Shown in pieces: positions 44,862 through 53,897 of a stretch of 64,000 nt of DNA. The notes under the pieces were generated by a model that did not search any database, was not told the origin of the DNA, and saw only the letters and a list, made by a program, of their open reading frames with translations. This DNA is from Nocardioides zhouii (GTDB lineage Bacteria > Actinomycetota > Actinomycetes > Propionibacteriales > Nocardioidaceae). Position 1 is the first letter of the stretch. The number at the start of each line of letters is the position of its first letter. The position numbers and the translations under genes are program-made. The stretch lies in assembly GCF_004137345.1 (NCBI RefSeq), contig NZ_SDWV01000007.1, positions 62,001 through 126,000 of the forward strand, given 5' to 3'.

Positions 44862-44902
44862 CTCATAGTTACAACTCCCACCCTCGCGCCTAGGCTGGTG
44901 GC

Positions 44903-46351
44903 GTGACGAAGGCCGAGCACGTGGACGTGCTGATCATCGGGGCGGGGTTGTCGGGCATCGGCGCGGCGGCCCACCTGGTCAAGGACCTGCCCGGGACGAC
45001 GTACGCCGTACTCGAGCGCCGCGAGGCCAGTGGCGGCACGTGGGACCTGTTCCGCTACCCCGGCGTGCGGTCCGACTCGGACATGCACACCCTCGGCTAC
45101 CGCTTCCGTCCGTGGCGCGGCCACGTGGCACTCGCCGACGGCCAGTCGATCCTCGACTACGTCCGCGACACCGCGCGCGAGTACGGCGTGGACGAGCACG
45201 TCCGCTACGGCCATCACGTCGTCTCCGCTGCGTGGGACTCGCTCACTGCGAGGTGGACCGTCACGTCCGAGGTGGCGGGCGAGACCCGCACGACAACCAC
45301 CGACTTCCTCTGGGCGTGCAGCGGCTACTACGACTACGACGAGGGCTACACCCCGCACTTCGAGGGCCAGGACCGCTTCCGCGGACAGGTCGTGCACCCG
45401 CAGCACTGGCCCGCGGACCTCGACTACGCCGGCAAGCGCGTCGTCGTGGTCGGCTCCGGCGCGACCGCGGTGACCCTCGTCCCGGCGATGGCGGCAGCCG
45501 GCGCGGCCCACGTGACGATGCTCCAGCGCTCGCCGACGTACGTCATCTCGGTGCCCGGCAAGGACGCGGTCAAGAAGCGCCTCACCCAGCTGGTCGGCGA
45601 GCGGAAGTCCTACGCCGTCACCCGCTGGAAGAACATCGCCCTGCAGTCCGCGCTCTATCGCGTCAGCCGCCGCCGGCCCGACCTTGTCCGCAAGGTCGTC
45701 CGCACGACCAATGTCGCGCAGCTCCCGCCGGGCTATGCCGTCGACACCCACTTCAAGCCGGCGTACGACCCGTGGGACCAGCGGATGTGCCTGGTGCCCG
45801 ACGGCGACCTGTTCACGGCGATCAGGAACGGCTCGGCCTCCGTCGTCACCGACCGGATCGCGACCTTCACCGAGACCGGGCTGGACCTGGCGTCGGGCGA
45901 CCGGCTCGAGGCCGACGTCGTGGTCACGGCGACCGGCCTCAACCTCCAGGTCTTCGGGGGCACCGAGCTCACCGTGGACGGCGAGACCGTCAAGCCGCAC
46001 GAGACGATGGCCTACCGCGCGATGATGCTCTCCGGCGTGCCCAACTTCGCCTTCACCATCGGCTACACCAACGCCTCGTGGACGCTGAAGGCCGACCTCG
46101 TCGCCGAGTACGTCGTCCGGCTGCTGACGCGGATGCGGTCCACCGGCTCGCGCGCGGTCGTGCCGGTGCGCGACGAGTCCGTCGCCGAGGTGCCGCTGAT
46201 GGACTTCGACTCCGGCTACGTCCAGCGACTGGTGCACACGCTGCCGCGGCAGGGCACGGAGGCGCCGTGGTCGCTCAGGCAGAACTACCTGTACGACGCC
46301 CTGGCGATCCGCACAGCGTCGCTCGACGACGGCGTGCTGCACTGGCGCTGA
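44903..46351 (+). CDS. EthA-like Baeyer-Villiger flavin monooxygenase
   Basis: An FAD/NADPH monooxygenase of 482 residues. FAD motif GAGLSGIG (residues 13-20), the Baeyer-Villiger fingerprint FRGQVVHPQHWP (159-170, F-x-G-x3-H-x3-W) and the NADPH motif GSGATA (184-189) are all present. It would insert oxygen into ketones or oxidise S/N centres such as thioamides. It starts with GTG and follows the racemase at 41 bases, so it could be in the same transcript. Natural substrate unknown. Confidence 0.9.
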   Translation: MTKAEHVDVLIIGAGLSGIGAAAHLVKDLPGTTYAVLERREASGGTWDLFRYPGVRSDSDMHTLGYRFRPWRGHVALADGQSILDYVRDTAREYGVDEHVRYGHHVVSAAWDSLTARWTVTSEVAGETRTTTTDFLWACSGYYDYDEGYTPHFEGQDRFRGQVVHPQHWPADLDYAGKRVVVVGSGATAVTLVPAMAAAGAAHVTMLQRSPTYVISVPGKDAVKKRLTQLVGERKSYAVTRWKNIALQSALYRVSRRRPDLVRKVVRTTNVAQLPPGYAVDTHFKPAYDPWDQRMCLVPDGDLFTAIRNGSASVVTDRIATFTETGLDLASGDRLEADVVVTATGLNLQVFGGTELTVDGETVKPHETMAYRAMMLSGVPNFAFTIGYTNASWTLKADLVAEYVVRLLTRMRSTGSRAVVPVRDESVAEVPLMDFDSGYVQRLVHTLPRQGTEAPWSLRQNYLYDALAIRTASLDDGVLHWR

Positions 46352-46384
46352 TGCGGCGCCGCAGCCTCCGTTGAGCGTGGTTGG

Positions 46385-46398
46385 TGGAAGCGCTCTCA
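46385..46398. promoter_or_regulatory. CebR-type operator 1
   Basis: TGGAAGCGCTCTCA, a near-palindrome of the LacI-family form TGRGAGCGCTYCCA used by CebR/CelR regulators. It lies 29 bases upstream of the -35 box of the cebE promoter. An identical 14-mer occurs 88 bases downstream. Confidence 0.8.
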
Positions 46399-46427
46399 CA
46401 AATCTGGGACGACTTCCCAGCGTGGCA

Positions 46428-46456
46428 TTGACACTGCCTGTGACGCGCGCCATAGT
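46428..46456 (+). promoter_or_regulatory. cebE promoter, sigma-70-like
   Basis: TTGACA (46428-46433) and CATAGT (46451-46456) with a 17-bp spacer, the best promoter in the window. It sits between the two CebR-type operators and about 100 bases upstream of cebE. Confidence 0.75.
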
Positions 46457-46472
46457 CGTGCCCGGACGAAAG

Positions 46473-46486
46473 TGGAAGCGCTCTCA
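46473..46486. promoter_or_regulatory. CebR-type operator 2
   Basis: A second exact TGGAAGCGCTCTCA 17 bases after the -10 box, positioned to block initiation or elongation. Centre-to-centre spacing to operator 1 is 88 bases, allowing looping. Confidence 0.8.
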
Positions 46487-46554
46487 CACCCCGCTCCCGT
46501 CCACCTTCCCGGCCGGGCACCGCGCCCGGCGTTCCGCAGGACGGCAGGAGTGCA

Positions 46555-47835
46555 GTGGTGCAGACATCCAGGACCCGGCGAGCCCGACTCGCCACGAGCG
46601 CGCTGATGGCGCTGACCCTCGCATCGACGTTGGCCGCGTGCGGCGGCGGCGACGACGGGGGCGAGACGGCCGACGGCAAGACCAGGATCACCGTCGCGAC
46701 GTTCAACGAGTTCGGCTACGAGGGACTCATCGAGGAGTACAACGAGATGCAGGACGAGGTCGTCCTGGAGCAGGTCAAGGTCGGCACCTGGGACGACGCC
46801 AAGGCCAACCTCTACACCAAGCTCGCCGCCGGCTCGGGCCTCGCCGACATCGAGGCCATCGAGGGCGACGCCATCGCAGCGGTGCTCGCCGAGAGCGATG
46901 CCTTCGCCGACCTGAGCGACCCTGAGCTCGACGGTCGCTGGCTGGACTTCGTCGCGGAGAAGGGCACCAACGCCGATGGCCAGATGATCGGCTACGGCAC
47001 GGACGTCGGCCCCGAGGGGATCTGCTACCGCGCCGACCTGTTCGAGAAGGCGGGCCTGCCCACCGACCGCGACGAGGTGGCGGCGATGCTCGGCACCTGG
47101 GACGACTACTTCGCCGCCGGTGAGAAGTTCGTCGCCAAGGTGCCCGACACCGCGTGGTACGACTCGTCCGGCGCCCTCGGCCAGGCGATGCTCAACCAGG
47201 TCGCGAACCCGTTCGAGGCTGACGACGACACTATCGAGACCGACAACCCCGACCTCGAGGCCGTGTGGGACGACGTCACCGGGAACTCCGACACGCTGTC
47301 CACCCAGCTGGCCCAGTGGGGCGACGACTGGACCGCCTCGTTCCAGAACGACGGCTTTGCCACGACCTTCTGCCCCGGCTGGATGCTCGGCATCATCGAG
47401 GGCAACGCCGAGGGCGTCGAGGGCTGGGACATCGCCGACGTCTTCCCCGGCGGCGGCGGCAACTGGGGCGGGTCCTACCTGACCGTCCCCGCCCAGGGCG
47501 ACAACATCGACAAGGCCACGGAGATCGCTGCCTGGCTCTCCGCCCCGGAGCAGCAGGCCAAGGCGTTCGCTGCGAAGGGCACGTTCCCGAGCCAGGTCGA
47601 TGCACTGGCCGCCCCCGAGATCGTCGACGCGGTCAACCCGTTCTTCAACGACGCGGAGATCGGCCAGATCCTGGCCAACCGGGCCCAGGCCGTGACGGTG
47701 CAGCCCTACAAGGGACCCAAGTACTCCGACATCCTGACGGCCTTCCAGGCCGCCGTGCTGCGGGTCGACGAGGGCGCCCAGGAGCCCGACGAGTCGTGGG
47801 AGCAGTTCCAGGCCGACGTGGCAGCGCTGGGCTGA
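46555..47835 (+). CDS. cebE: Cellobiose-type ABC transporter substrate-binding lipoprotein
   Basis: Captures cellobiose/cello-oligosaccharide outside the membrane. The 426-residue family 1 solute-binding protein has a lipoprotein signal with lipobox LAAC (Cys29) followed by an acidic GGGDDGG linker. FNEFGYEGLIEEYNE and LFEKAGLPTDRDEV are typical of CebE-like proteins. AGGAG at 46546-46550 favours GTG 46558, the second codon; GTG 46555 is also possible. First gene of cebEFG-bgl. The twin operators upstream predict induction by cellobiose. The sugar assignment rests on context (GH1 enzyme, CebR operators). Confidence 0.9.
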   Translation: MVQTSRTRRARLATSALMALTLASTLAACGGGDDGGETADGKTRITVATFNEFGYEGLIEEYNEMQDEVVLEQVKVGTWDDAKANLYTKLAAGSGLADIEAIEGDAIAAVLAESDAFADLSDPELDGRWLDFVAEKGTNADGQMIGYGTDVGPEGICYRADLFEKAGLPTDRDEVAAMLGTWDDYFAAGEKFVAKVPDTAWYDSSGALGQAMLNQVANPFEADDDTIETDNPDLEAVWDDVTGNSDTLSTQLAQWGDDWTASFQNDGFATTFCPGWMLGIIEGNAEGVEGWDIADVFPGGGGNWGGSYLTVPAQGDNIDKATEIAAWLSAPEQQAKAFAAKGTFPSQVDALAAPEIVDAVNPFFNDAEIGQILANRAQAVTVQPYKGPKYSDILTAFQAAVLRVDEGAQEPDESWEQFQADVAALG

Positions 47836-47840
47836 GACCC

Positions 47841-48860
47841 TTGTCGCAGCGGACTCTCGACCCCGCCGGGGCCCGGGACGGGGAGGCCATCGCCTCCCCG
47901 CCCCGGGCGGGTCGTCCCCCCGGTCCGGCGCCGGCCGCCCCGCGCCCGTGGCGTGAGCGCCGCGCGGCGTGGGACGCCCGCCTCGCGCCGTACCTCTATG
48001 TCTCGCCGTTCTTCCTGGTGTTCGCGGTGGTGGGGGCGTTCCCCCTCGTCTACACCGCGTACGTCTCGGTCCACGACTGGAGCCTGCTGGGCGGCAAGGG
48101 CGACTTCGTCGGGTTCCAGAACTACCGCGACGTGTGGGCCAACCCGTACTTCTCCAAGCATGTCGTCAACACGCTGAGCATCTTCGTGCTCTCGTCGGTG
48201 CCCCAGGTCGTCGTCGCAGTGGTCCTCGCCGGCCTGCTCGACAACCAGCTGCGCGGCCGGACCTGGTGGCGGATGAGCATCCTGCTCCCGTTCGTGGTCT
48301 CCCCGGTCGCCGTCGCGATCATCTTCGGCAGCGTCTTCGGTGACCGTTACGGCCTGCTCAACGAGCTGCTCGGCACCGTGGGGATCGGTCCCATCGCCTG
48401 GCACACCGACCGGCTGGCCAGCCACGTGGCGATCGCCACCATGGTCAACTGGCGCTGGACCGGCTTCAACGCCCTGATCTTCCTCGCCGCGATGCAGGCG
48501 GTGCCGCGCGACCTCTACGAGTCGGCGGCGCTCGACGGCGCGAGCCGCGTACGACAGTTCCTCGCGATCACGCTGCCGATGATCCGCCCGACGATGATCT
48601 TCGTCGTCATCACCTCGACGATCGGCGGGCTGCAGATCTTCGCCGAGCCGCGGCTGTTCGACGAGACGACCGCCCGCAACGGCGGCAGCGACCGGCAGTT
48701 CGGCACCATCACGATGCTGGTCTACGACTTCGGCTGGCAGCTGCGCGATCTCGGCCGCGCCTCGGCGACCGCGTGGATGCTCTTCGTGCTGATCATGCTG
48801 ATCGCGCTGGTCAACCTCGTGCTGATGAAGCGCATCGGCAGCCTGGCGGGTGAGCGATGA
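47841..48860 (+). CDS. cebF: Sugar ABC transporter permease
   Basis: A 339-residue MalF-type permease with six membrane helices (from [26 protein letters not shown]) and the EAA loop [26 protein letters not shown] that docks the ATPase. No ATG or GTG exists before the first helix; TTG 47841, 5 bases after the cebE stop, is the best start. A Pro/Arg-rich cytosolic N-tail precedes helix 1. No ATPase gene is in the operon, consistent with a shared MsiK-type ATPase elsewhere. Its stop overlaps cebG (ATGA). Confidence 0.87.
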   Translation: MSQRTLDPAGARDGEAIASPPRAGRPPGPAPAAPRPWRERRAAWDARLAPYLYVSPFFLVFAVVGAFPLVYTAYVSVHDWSLLGGKGDFVGFQNYRDVWANPYFSKHVVNTLSIFVLSSVPQVVVAVVLAGLLDNQLRGRTWWRMSILLPFVVSPVAVAIIFGSVFGDRYGLLNELLGTVGIGPIAWHTDRLASHVAIATMVNWRWTGFNALIFLAAMQAVPRDLYESAALDGASRVRQFLAITLPMIRPTMIFVVITSTIGGLQIFAEPRLFDETTARNGGSDRQFGTITMLVYDFGWQLRDLGRASATAWMLFVLIMLIALVNLVLMKRIGSLAGER

Positions 48861-49675
48861 CCCGGCGTCCCGGCTTCCTCGTGTACGGCCTGCTCGCGGC
48901 CTTCGTCGTCGGCTCGGCCGCGCCGTTCTACTGGTCCTTCCTGCTCGGCTCGCACACCGCGCAGGTGGCGGCCCAGGGCGTGCCGCCACTGCTCCCCGGC
49001 GGTCACTTCCTCGACAACGCGAGCCGGGTGATGGACACCGTCCCGTTCTGGAAGGCCCTCGGCAACAGCGTGCTGGTGTCGTCGGTCTGCGCCACCTCGA
49101 CGGTCGTCTTCGGCACGCTGGCCGGGTACGCCTTTGCCAAGCTGCGGTTCCGCGGCCGGTCCGCCCTGCTGGCCGGCGTCGTGGCCACCATGGCGGTGCC
49201 CACCCAGCTCGGCATCGTGCCGCTCTTCATCGTGATGTCGAAGCTCGGCTGGACCGGCACCACATGGTCGATCATCGTGCCCACCCTGGTCACCGCCTTC
49301 GGGGTCTTCTTCATGCGTCAGTACCTCGTCGACGCCGTGCCCGACGAGCTGATCGAGGCCGCGCGGATGGACGGGTGCTCGCAGATCCGGGTCGTGTGGC
49401 ACGTGGTGGCCCCGGCCGCCCGGCCGGCTGCGGCGATCCTCTGGCTCTTCACCTTCATGGCCACCTGGACCGACTTCTTCTGGCCCTTCATCGCCCTGCC
49501 CGCCGACAACCCGACGGTCCAGGTCGCGCTCAACCAGCTGCAGAGCGGGTTCTTCAAGGACTACAGCCTGGTCCTCACCGGAGCCACGCTGGCCACCGTG
49601 CCGCTGCTGATCCTGTTCGTCCTCACCGGCCGCCAGCTGGTCGCCGGCATCATGCAAGGAGCAGTCAAGGGATGA
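48857..49675 (+). CDS. cebG: Sugar ABC transporter permease
   Basis: A 272-residue MalG-type permease with six helices starting at [19 protein letters not shown] and the EAA loop [26 protein letters not shown]. It pairs with CebF to form the translocation channel. ATG overlaps the cebF stop, and its own stop overlaps the following GH1 gene (ATGA), so the three are tightly coupled. Confidence 0.92.
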   Translation: MTRRPGFLVYGLLAAFVVGSAAPFYWSFLLGSHTAQVAAQGVPPLLPGGHFLDNASRVMDTVPFWKALGNSVLVSSVCATSTVVFGTLAGYAFAKLRFRGRSALLAGVVATMAVPTQLGIVPLFIVMSKLGWTGTTWSIIVPTLVTAFGVFFMRQYLVDAVPDELIEAARMDGCSQIRVVWHVVAPAARPAAAILWLFTFMATWTDFFWPFIALPADNPTVQVALNQLQSGFFKDYSLVLTGATLATVPLLILFVLTGRQLVAGIMQGAVKG

Positions 49676-51141
49676 GTGTCCAGAGCAAGGTCGAGCCGGC
49701 GCGCACCGCTGCGACCACCGCGCGCTTCCCCAGCGACTTCGTGTGGGGCATGGCCACCGCGTCCTACCAGATCGAGGGGGCCGTCGCGGAGGACGGACGT
49801 ACGCCCTCGATCTGGGACACCTTCTCCCGGGTCCCCGGCGCCGTGCTGGGCGGGGACACCGGCGAGGTCGCCTGCGACCACTACCACCGGATGCCGGCCG
49901 ACGTGGATCTCCTCGCCGATCTCGGCGCCACGTCGTACCGCTTCTCGGTGGCGTGGCCGCGGGTGCGTCCGGACGCCGGTCCGGTCAATGCGACCGGACT
50001 GGCGTTCTACGACCGGCTCGTCGACGCGCTGCTCGCGCGCGGCATCGCGCCCTGGCTGACGCTCTACCACTGGGACCTGCCGCAGATCCTCGAGGACGCG
50101 GGCGGCTGGACGAACCGCGACACCGCGCACCGATTCGTCGAGTACGCCACCGCGGTGCACGACGTGCTCGGCGACCGGGTGCCGACCTGGACGACCCTCA
50201 ACGAGCCCTGGTGCTCGGCCTTCCTCGGCTACTCCGCCGGGCACCACGCCCCGGGGCGGCAGGAAGGCGCGGCCGGTCTCGTCGCTGCGCACCACCTGCT
50301 GCTCGCCCACGGGATGGCGACCCAGGAGCTGCGCAGCCGCGGCGCCGACCGCCTCGGGATCAGCCTCAACCTGACGGTGCCCGACCCCAGCGACCCCACC
50401 GACCCGGTGGACGTCGACGCCGCGCGGCGGATCGACGCGCTGCACAACCGCGTGTTCCTCGACCCGATCTTCCGGGGTGCCTATCCCGCCGACCTGCTCG
50501 ACGACACCGCCGGCCTGCTCTGGCAGGGCGGCGACTGGTACGACGTCGTACGCGCCGGAGACCTCGACGCCATTGCCGCGCCGATCGACGTGCTCGGGGT
50601 GAACTACTACCACGGCAACGAGGTGTCGGGTCACCCGCGCACGGACGTCGTCGGCATCGGCGCCGACCACCCCGACCGGGTGGCGCTCTCGCCGTTCGTC
50701 GGCTCCGAGCACGTCACCTTCCCCAGTCGCGGCCTGCCCGTCACCGACATGGGATGGGAGATCCAGCCCGACGGCCTGCACCGGCTGCTCCGTCGCCTGC
50801 ACGACGACTACCCGCGCCTGCCGATCTACCTCACCGAGACCGGCGCCGCGTTCGCCGACGTGCCCGACGAGGACGGCGAGGTGCACGACCCCGACCGGAT
50901 CGCGTTCCTGGACTCGTATCTGCGCGCGGTGCACCTCGCCCTCGAGGACGGCGTCGACGTGGGCGGCTTCTTCCACTGGTCGTTCTGCGACAACTTCGAG
51001 TGGGCCTTCGGCTATGCCAAGCGCTTCGGGCTGGTCCACGTCGACTACGCGACACAGCGGCGTACGCCCAAGGCGAGCGCGCGGTGGTACGCCGAGCTCT
51101 CGCGCACCGGCACCCTGCCCACGTACGACCCGATGGACTGA
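49672..51141 (+). CDS. GH1 family beta-glucosidase of the ceb operon
   Basis: Cleaves imported cellobiose to glucose in the cytoplasm. The 489-residue GH1 protein has [25 protein letters not shown], the acid/base Glu in TTLNEPW, the nucleophile in YLTETGAAF and the closing [16 protein letters not shown]. The ATG overlaps the cebG stop. It parallels BglC of Streptomyces ceb operons. It is the second GH1 in the window; the one at 6.2 kb lacks these operators. Confidence 0.94.
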   Translation: MSVQSKVEPARTAATTARFPSDFVWGMATASYQIEGAVAEDGRTPSIWDTFSRVPGAVLGGDTGEVACDHYHRMPADVDLLADLGATSYRFSVAWPRVRPDAGPVNATGLAFYDRLVDALLARGIAPWLTLYHWDLPQILEDAGGWTNRDTAHRFVEYATAVHDVLGDRVPTWTTLNEPWCSAFLGYSAGHHAPGRQEGAAGLVAAHHLLLAHGMATQELRSRGADRLGISLNLTVPDPSDPTDPVDVDAARRIDALHNRVFLDPIFRGAYPADLLDDTAGLLWQGGDWYDVVRAGDLDAIAAPIDVLGVNYYHGNEVSGHPRTDVVGIGADHPDRVALSPFVGSEHVTFPSRGLPVTDMGWEIQPDGLHRLLRRLHDDYPRLPIYLTETGAAFADVPDEDGEVHDPDRIAFLDSYLRAVHLALEDGVDVGGFFHWSFCDNFEWAFGYAKRFGLVHVDYATQRRTPKASARWYAELSRTGTLPTYDPMD

Positions 51142-51300
51142 GCCATGGCCTTCGATCTGGTTGCCTGCTACGCGCCGCCCGGACACGCACGCTGGCTGCG
51201 TTGTCGTCAGTCGCCATGGCTCCGCCATGTCTCCCTCCTCCGCCTTGCCATCGCACGCGCCGAACGGCGCTCGCGACGGCCCCAGCTCGAAGGACATGGC
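51142..51300. mobile_element. 159-bp element with 19-bp terminal inverted repeats (MITE-like)
   Basis: The ends GCCATGGCCTTCGATCTGG (51142-51160) and the reverse complement GCCATGTCCTTCGAGCTGG (51282-51300) match at 17 of 19 bases. A central dyad CATGGC-TCC-GCCATG is at 51215-51229. It carries no ORF with protein-like composition, begins directly after the GH1 stop and ends 5 bases before cebR, whose ribosome site (AAGGA, 51290-51294) lies inside the right end. No target-site duplication is apparent. It may be a non-autonomous transposable element or a structured transcript. Confidence 0.6.
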
Positions 51301-51305
51301 CTAGC

Positions 51306-52349
51306 GTGGCGCGCGTGAGCAGCCCGCGGCCCCCGTCGAGCGCTGGCTCGCCCACCCTCGACGAGGTCGCGCGGGTCGCGGGCGTCTCGAGGGCGACGGC
51401 GTCGCGCGCCATCAACGGTGGCGAGCGGGTCAGCGCCCGCGCGCAGTCGGCGGTGGACGAGGCTGTACGCACCCTGGGCTACGTCCCCAACCCGGCGGCC
51501 CGCAGCCTGGTCACCCGGCGCACCGACTCGATCGCCGTCGTCGTGCCCGAGCCCGACGACCGCGTCTTCTCCGACCCCTTCTTCGCCGGCACGCTGCGCG
51601 GCGTCACGCGGGTGCTGGGGGAGCGCGACATCCAGCTCGTGCTGCTGCTCGCCCGTCCCGGCCCGTCCGCCACGCGCGCGCTGCGCTACCTCAACGGCCG
51701 CCACGTCGACGGGGCGCTCGTGGTCTCCCACCACCGCGATGACCGACTCGCCGAGCACCTCGCCGACCTCGGCCTGCCCTGCGTCTTCGGTGGCCGGCCG
51801 TGGACCGGCGGCGACCGCGTGGCCTACGTCGACGTCGACAACGCGCTCGGCGAGCGTGAGGCCACCGAGCTGCTGATCGCGCGCGGCTGCACCCGCATCG
51901 GCACGATCGCCGGGCCCTCCGACATGACGGCGTCGGCCGACCGGCTCGCAGGATGGCGTCAGGCGATCGCCGCGGCCGGACTGTCGGACGCGGCGGTGGA
52001 GCACGGGGACTTCACCGAGGCGAGCGGCGTCGTCGCGGCCCGCAGCCTGATGGAGCGCCACCCCGACCTCGACGGCCTCGTCGTCGCCTCCGACCTCATG
52101 GCCGCCGGTGCACTACGGGTGCTCGCCGAGCTCGGCCGCCGGGTGCCCGACGACATCGCCGTTGTCGGGTTCGACGACCTCGGCGTCGCCGAACGGACCA
52201 CGCCCCAGCTCACGACGGTGCGCCAGCCCGTCGAGGAGATGGCCGAGCGGGCGACCCGCCTGCTGATCGAGCGCGTCGACGCCGTCCACGGCAGCCACCC
52301 GATGCGGGTGATCATCCCGCCGACGCTCGTCCGCCGCGACAGCGCCTGA
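51306..52349 (+). CDS. cebR: LacI-family repressor of cellobiose genes
   Basis: A 347-residue LacI regulator. The HTH SPTLDEVARVAGVSRATASRAINGGERVS (about residues 16-44), hinge PNPAARSLVTRRTDSIAVVVPE and the periplasmic-binding-like core with VVGFDDL and TTPQLTTVRQPVEEM are complete. It should bind the two TGGAAGCGCTCTCA sites upstream of cebE and release on cellobiose. GTG 51306 has an AAGGA 11 bases upstream; GTG 51315 is an alternative. The 159-bp element separates it from the transporter operon. Confidence 0.9.
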   Translation: MARVSSPRPPSSAGSPTLDEVARVAGVSRATASRAINGGERVSARAQSAVDEAVRTLGYVPNPAARSLVTRRTDSIAVVVPEPDDRVFSDPFFAGTLRGVTRVLGERDIQLVLLLARPGPSATRALRYLNGRHVDGALVVSHHRDDRLAEHLADLGLPCVFGGRPWTGGDRVAYVDVDNALGEREATELLIARGCTRIGTIAGPSDMTASADRLAGWRQAIAAAGLSDAAVEHGDFTEASGVVAARSLMERHPDLDGLVVASDLMAAGALRVLAELGRRVPDDIAVVGFDDLGVAERTTPQLTTVRQPVEEMAERATRLLIERVDAVHGSHPMRVIIPPTLVRRDSA

Positions 52350-52369
52350 GCGCCGAACGCGACAAGGGC

Positions 52370-52780
52370 TCAGCCGAGCGAGGCGATGAGTGCCTCGACG
52401 CGGCCGCGGATCTCGTCGCGGATGGGGCGTACGGACTCGAGGCCCTGCCCGGCGGGGTCGTCGAGCTTCCAGTCCTCGTAGCGCTTGCCGGGGTAGAACG
52501 GGCAGGCGTCGCCGCAGCCCATCGTGATCACGACGTCGGAGGCCTGCACGGCGCTGTCGCTGAGCAGCTTGGGCTGCTGCGCCGCGATGTCGATGCCGAC
52601 CTCGGCCATCGCCTCGACCGCGATGGGGTTGATGGTGCCGGCCGGCGCGGAGCCGGCCGACAGCACCTCGACGCCGTCTCCGGCGAGGTGGCGCAGCCAG
52701 CCGGCGGCCATCTGGGAGCGGCCGGCGTTGTGCACGCAGACGAACAGGACGGTCGGCTTCTCAGCCAGTGCGTTGGTCAA
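52370..52780 (-). CDS. arsC: Arsenate reductase, low-molecular-weight phosphatase type
   Basis: Reduces arsenate to arsenite. The 136-residue protein has the PTP loop VCVHNAGRSQMA (C-x5-R), ITMGCGDACPFYPGKRYEDWKLDDPAGQ with two further Cys in the redox relay region, and the D-P general acid. Whether it couples to thioredoxin or mycothiol cannot be decided. It starts at TTG 52780 with a GGAGG about 8 bases upstream, and overlaps the end of the aquaporin gene by 20 bases. Third gene of an arsR-aquaporin-arsC operon. Confidence 0.92.
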   Translation of the reverse strand: MTNALAEKPTVLFVCVHNAGRSQMAAGWLRHLAGDGVEVLSAGSAPAGTINPIAVEAMAEVGIDIAAQQPKLLSDSAVQASDVVITMGCGDACPFYPGKRYEDWKLDDPAGQGLESVRPIRDEIRGRVEALIASLG

Positions 52781-53456
52781 GGGGTGCCTCCAGGGGTGAG
52801 GGGGTCGGGTGCAGCACGCGCAGCAGGCCGAGGGCGAGCCCGCCGCCGACGAGCTGCATGAGGACGAACATCGGCACCGACGCGGGGCTGATCCCCGCGA
52901 ACGTGTCGGACAGGGTGCGGGCGATCGTCACCGCGGGGTTGGCGAAGCTGGTCGACGAGGTGAACCAGTACGCCGCGACGATCCAGCCGGCCACGGCCCA
53001 CGCGATCGCGTCCGTACGCCCGGCGCGGACGCAGCCGAAGATCACGAGCAGCAGCCCGAGGGTCGCCACGACCTCACCGGTCCAGATGCCGGCGCCGGTG
53101 CGGTCGTGCGTGGAGATGCTGACCGCGTCGAGGTCGAACATCACGTTGGCGAGCACCGCGCCGATCGCACCGCCGACGACCTGGGCAGCGACGAGCACCG
53201 CGGCCGCGGACGGTGGCACCAGCCGCAGGACGACCTCGGCGAGCGTCACGACCGGGTTGAAGGCGGCCGACACCGGCTGGAGCGACACGATGAGCGCGAC
53301 GAGGGCGGCGCCGGTCGCGACCGAGTTGGCCAGCAGCTGGAGCGCGACGTCGTCGGTGAGGTTGGTGGCCATCACGCCCGAACCGACGACGGTGGCGACG
53401 AGCAGCGCCGTGCCCACCAGCTCTGCGGTCGCGCGGGCAGCCAGGGACGGGGTCAT
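52761..53456 (-). CDS. MIP-family aquaglyceroporin-type channel (arsenite export)
   Basis: A 231-residue six-helix MIP channel with both half-helix motifs: AAFNPVVTLAE (NPV) and SFANPAVTIAR (NPA). Located between arsR and arsC it should be an AqpS-type channel letting arsenite leave the cell, as in Sinorhizobium, in place of an ArsB/Acr3 pump. ATG 53456 overlaps the arsR stop (ATGA). NPV in the first motif is a variation from NPA. Function is context-based. Confidence 0.85.
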   Translation of the reverse strand: MTPSLAARATAELVGTALLVATVVGSGVMATNLTDDVALQLLANSVATGAALVALIVSLQPVSAAFNPVVTLAEVVLRLVPPSAAAVLVAAQVVGGAIGAVLANVMFDLDAVSISTHDRTGAGIWTGEVVATLGLLLVIFGCVRAGRTDAIAWAVAGWIVAAYWFTSSTSFANPAVTIARTLSDTFAGISPASVPMFVLMQLVGGGLALGLLRVLHPTPSPLEAPLDQRTG

Positions 53457-53809
53457 ACGCCCCCACCGATGAGGGCGGCCACGTCGGCCAGCACCTCGCG
53501 GCGTACGGCGTAGTAGACCCACACGCCACGCTTGGTGCGGTCGAGCAGGCCGGCGTCGTGCAGCACCTTGAGGTGGTGGCTGATGGTCGGCTGCGAGAGG
53601 TCGAAGGCGTCGTTGAGGTCGCACACACACGCCTCGCCGCCCTCGCTCGCCGCGACGATGGACACGAGCCGGAGGCGGACCGGGTCGGCGAGGGCCTTGA
53701 GCAGCGGGGCGACGCGCTCGGCCTGGTCGGTGGACAGCGGCTCGCGCAGCAGAGGCGAGCAGCAGGCGGCCGTCTCGACCGGGGTGAGGGTGAGCTGAGA
53801 CTTCGACAC
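53453..53809 (-). CDS. arsR: ArsR/SmtB-family metalloregulator
   Basis: A 118-residue repressor that releases DNA on binding arsenite. The winged helix includes ACVCDLNDAFDLSQPTISHHLKVLHDAGLLDRTKRGVWVYYAV, with the CVC metal site in the recognition region, and an extra ACC Cys pair in the N-terminal arm (TAACCSPLL) that may add a third ligand. It starts at GTG 53809, 88 bases from the divergent arsI-like gene, and leads the operon with the aquaporin and arsC. Confidence 0.93.
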   Translation of the reverse strand: MSKSQLTLTPVETAACCSPLLREPLSTDQAERVAPLLKALADPVRLRLVSIVAASEGGEACVCDLNDAFDLSQPTISHHLKVLHDAGLLDRTKRGVWVYYAVRREVLADVAALIGGGV

Positions 53810-53812
53810 AGA

Positions 53813-53822
53813 TCAATATTGA
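53813..53822. promoter_or_regulatory. Candidate ArsR operator
   Basis: TCAATATTGA is a perfect 10-bp palindrome within ATCAATATTGAC, a typical ArsR/SmtB-style A/T-rich dyad. It overlaps a TTGACA (53819-53824) that can be the -35 of the divergent arsI-like gene, so one site could repress both sides. Confidence 0.6.
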
Positions 53823-53897
53823 CAGATGTCGATGTCTGGTGCAATCTCAACACATCGACAACCATCGATATGGCCATCCTGATGAACGGAGCAACCC

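Noticed and set aside
46128..46384. A possible regulatory gene between the monooxygenase and the cellobiose operon
   Set aside because: The monooxygenase runs to 46351 and the remaining gap holds only the operators and promoter.
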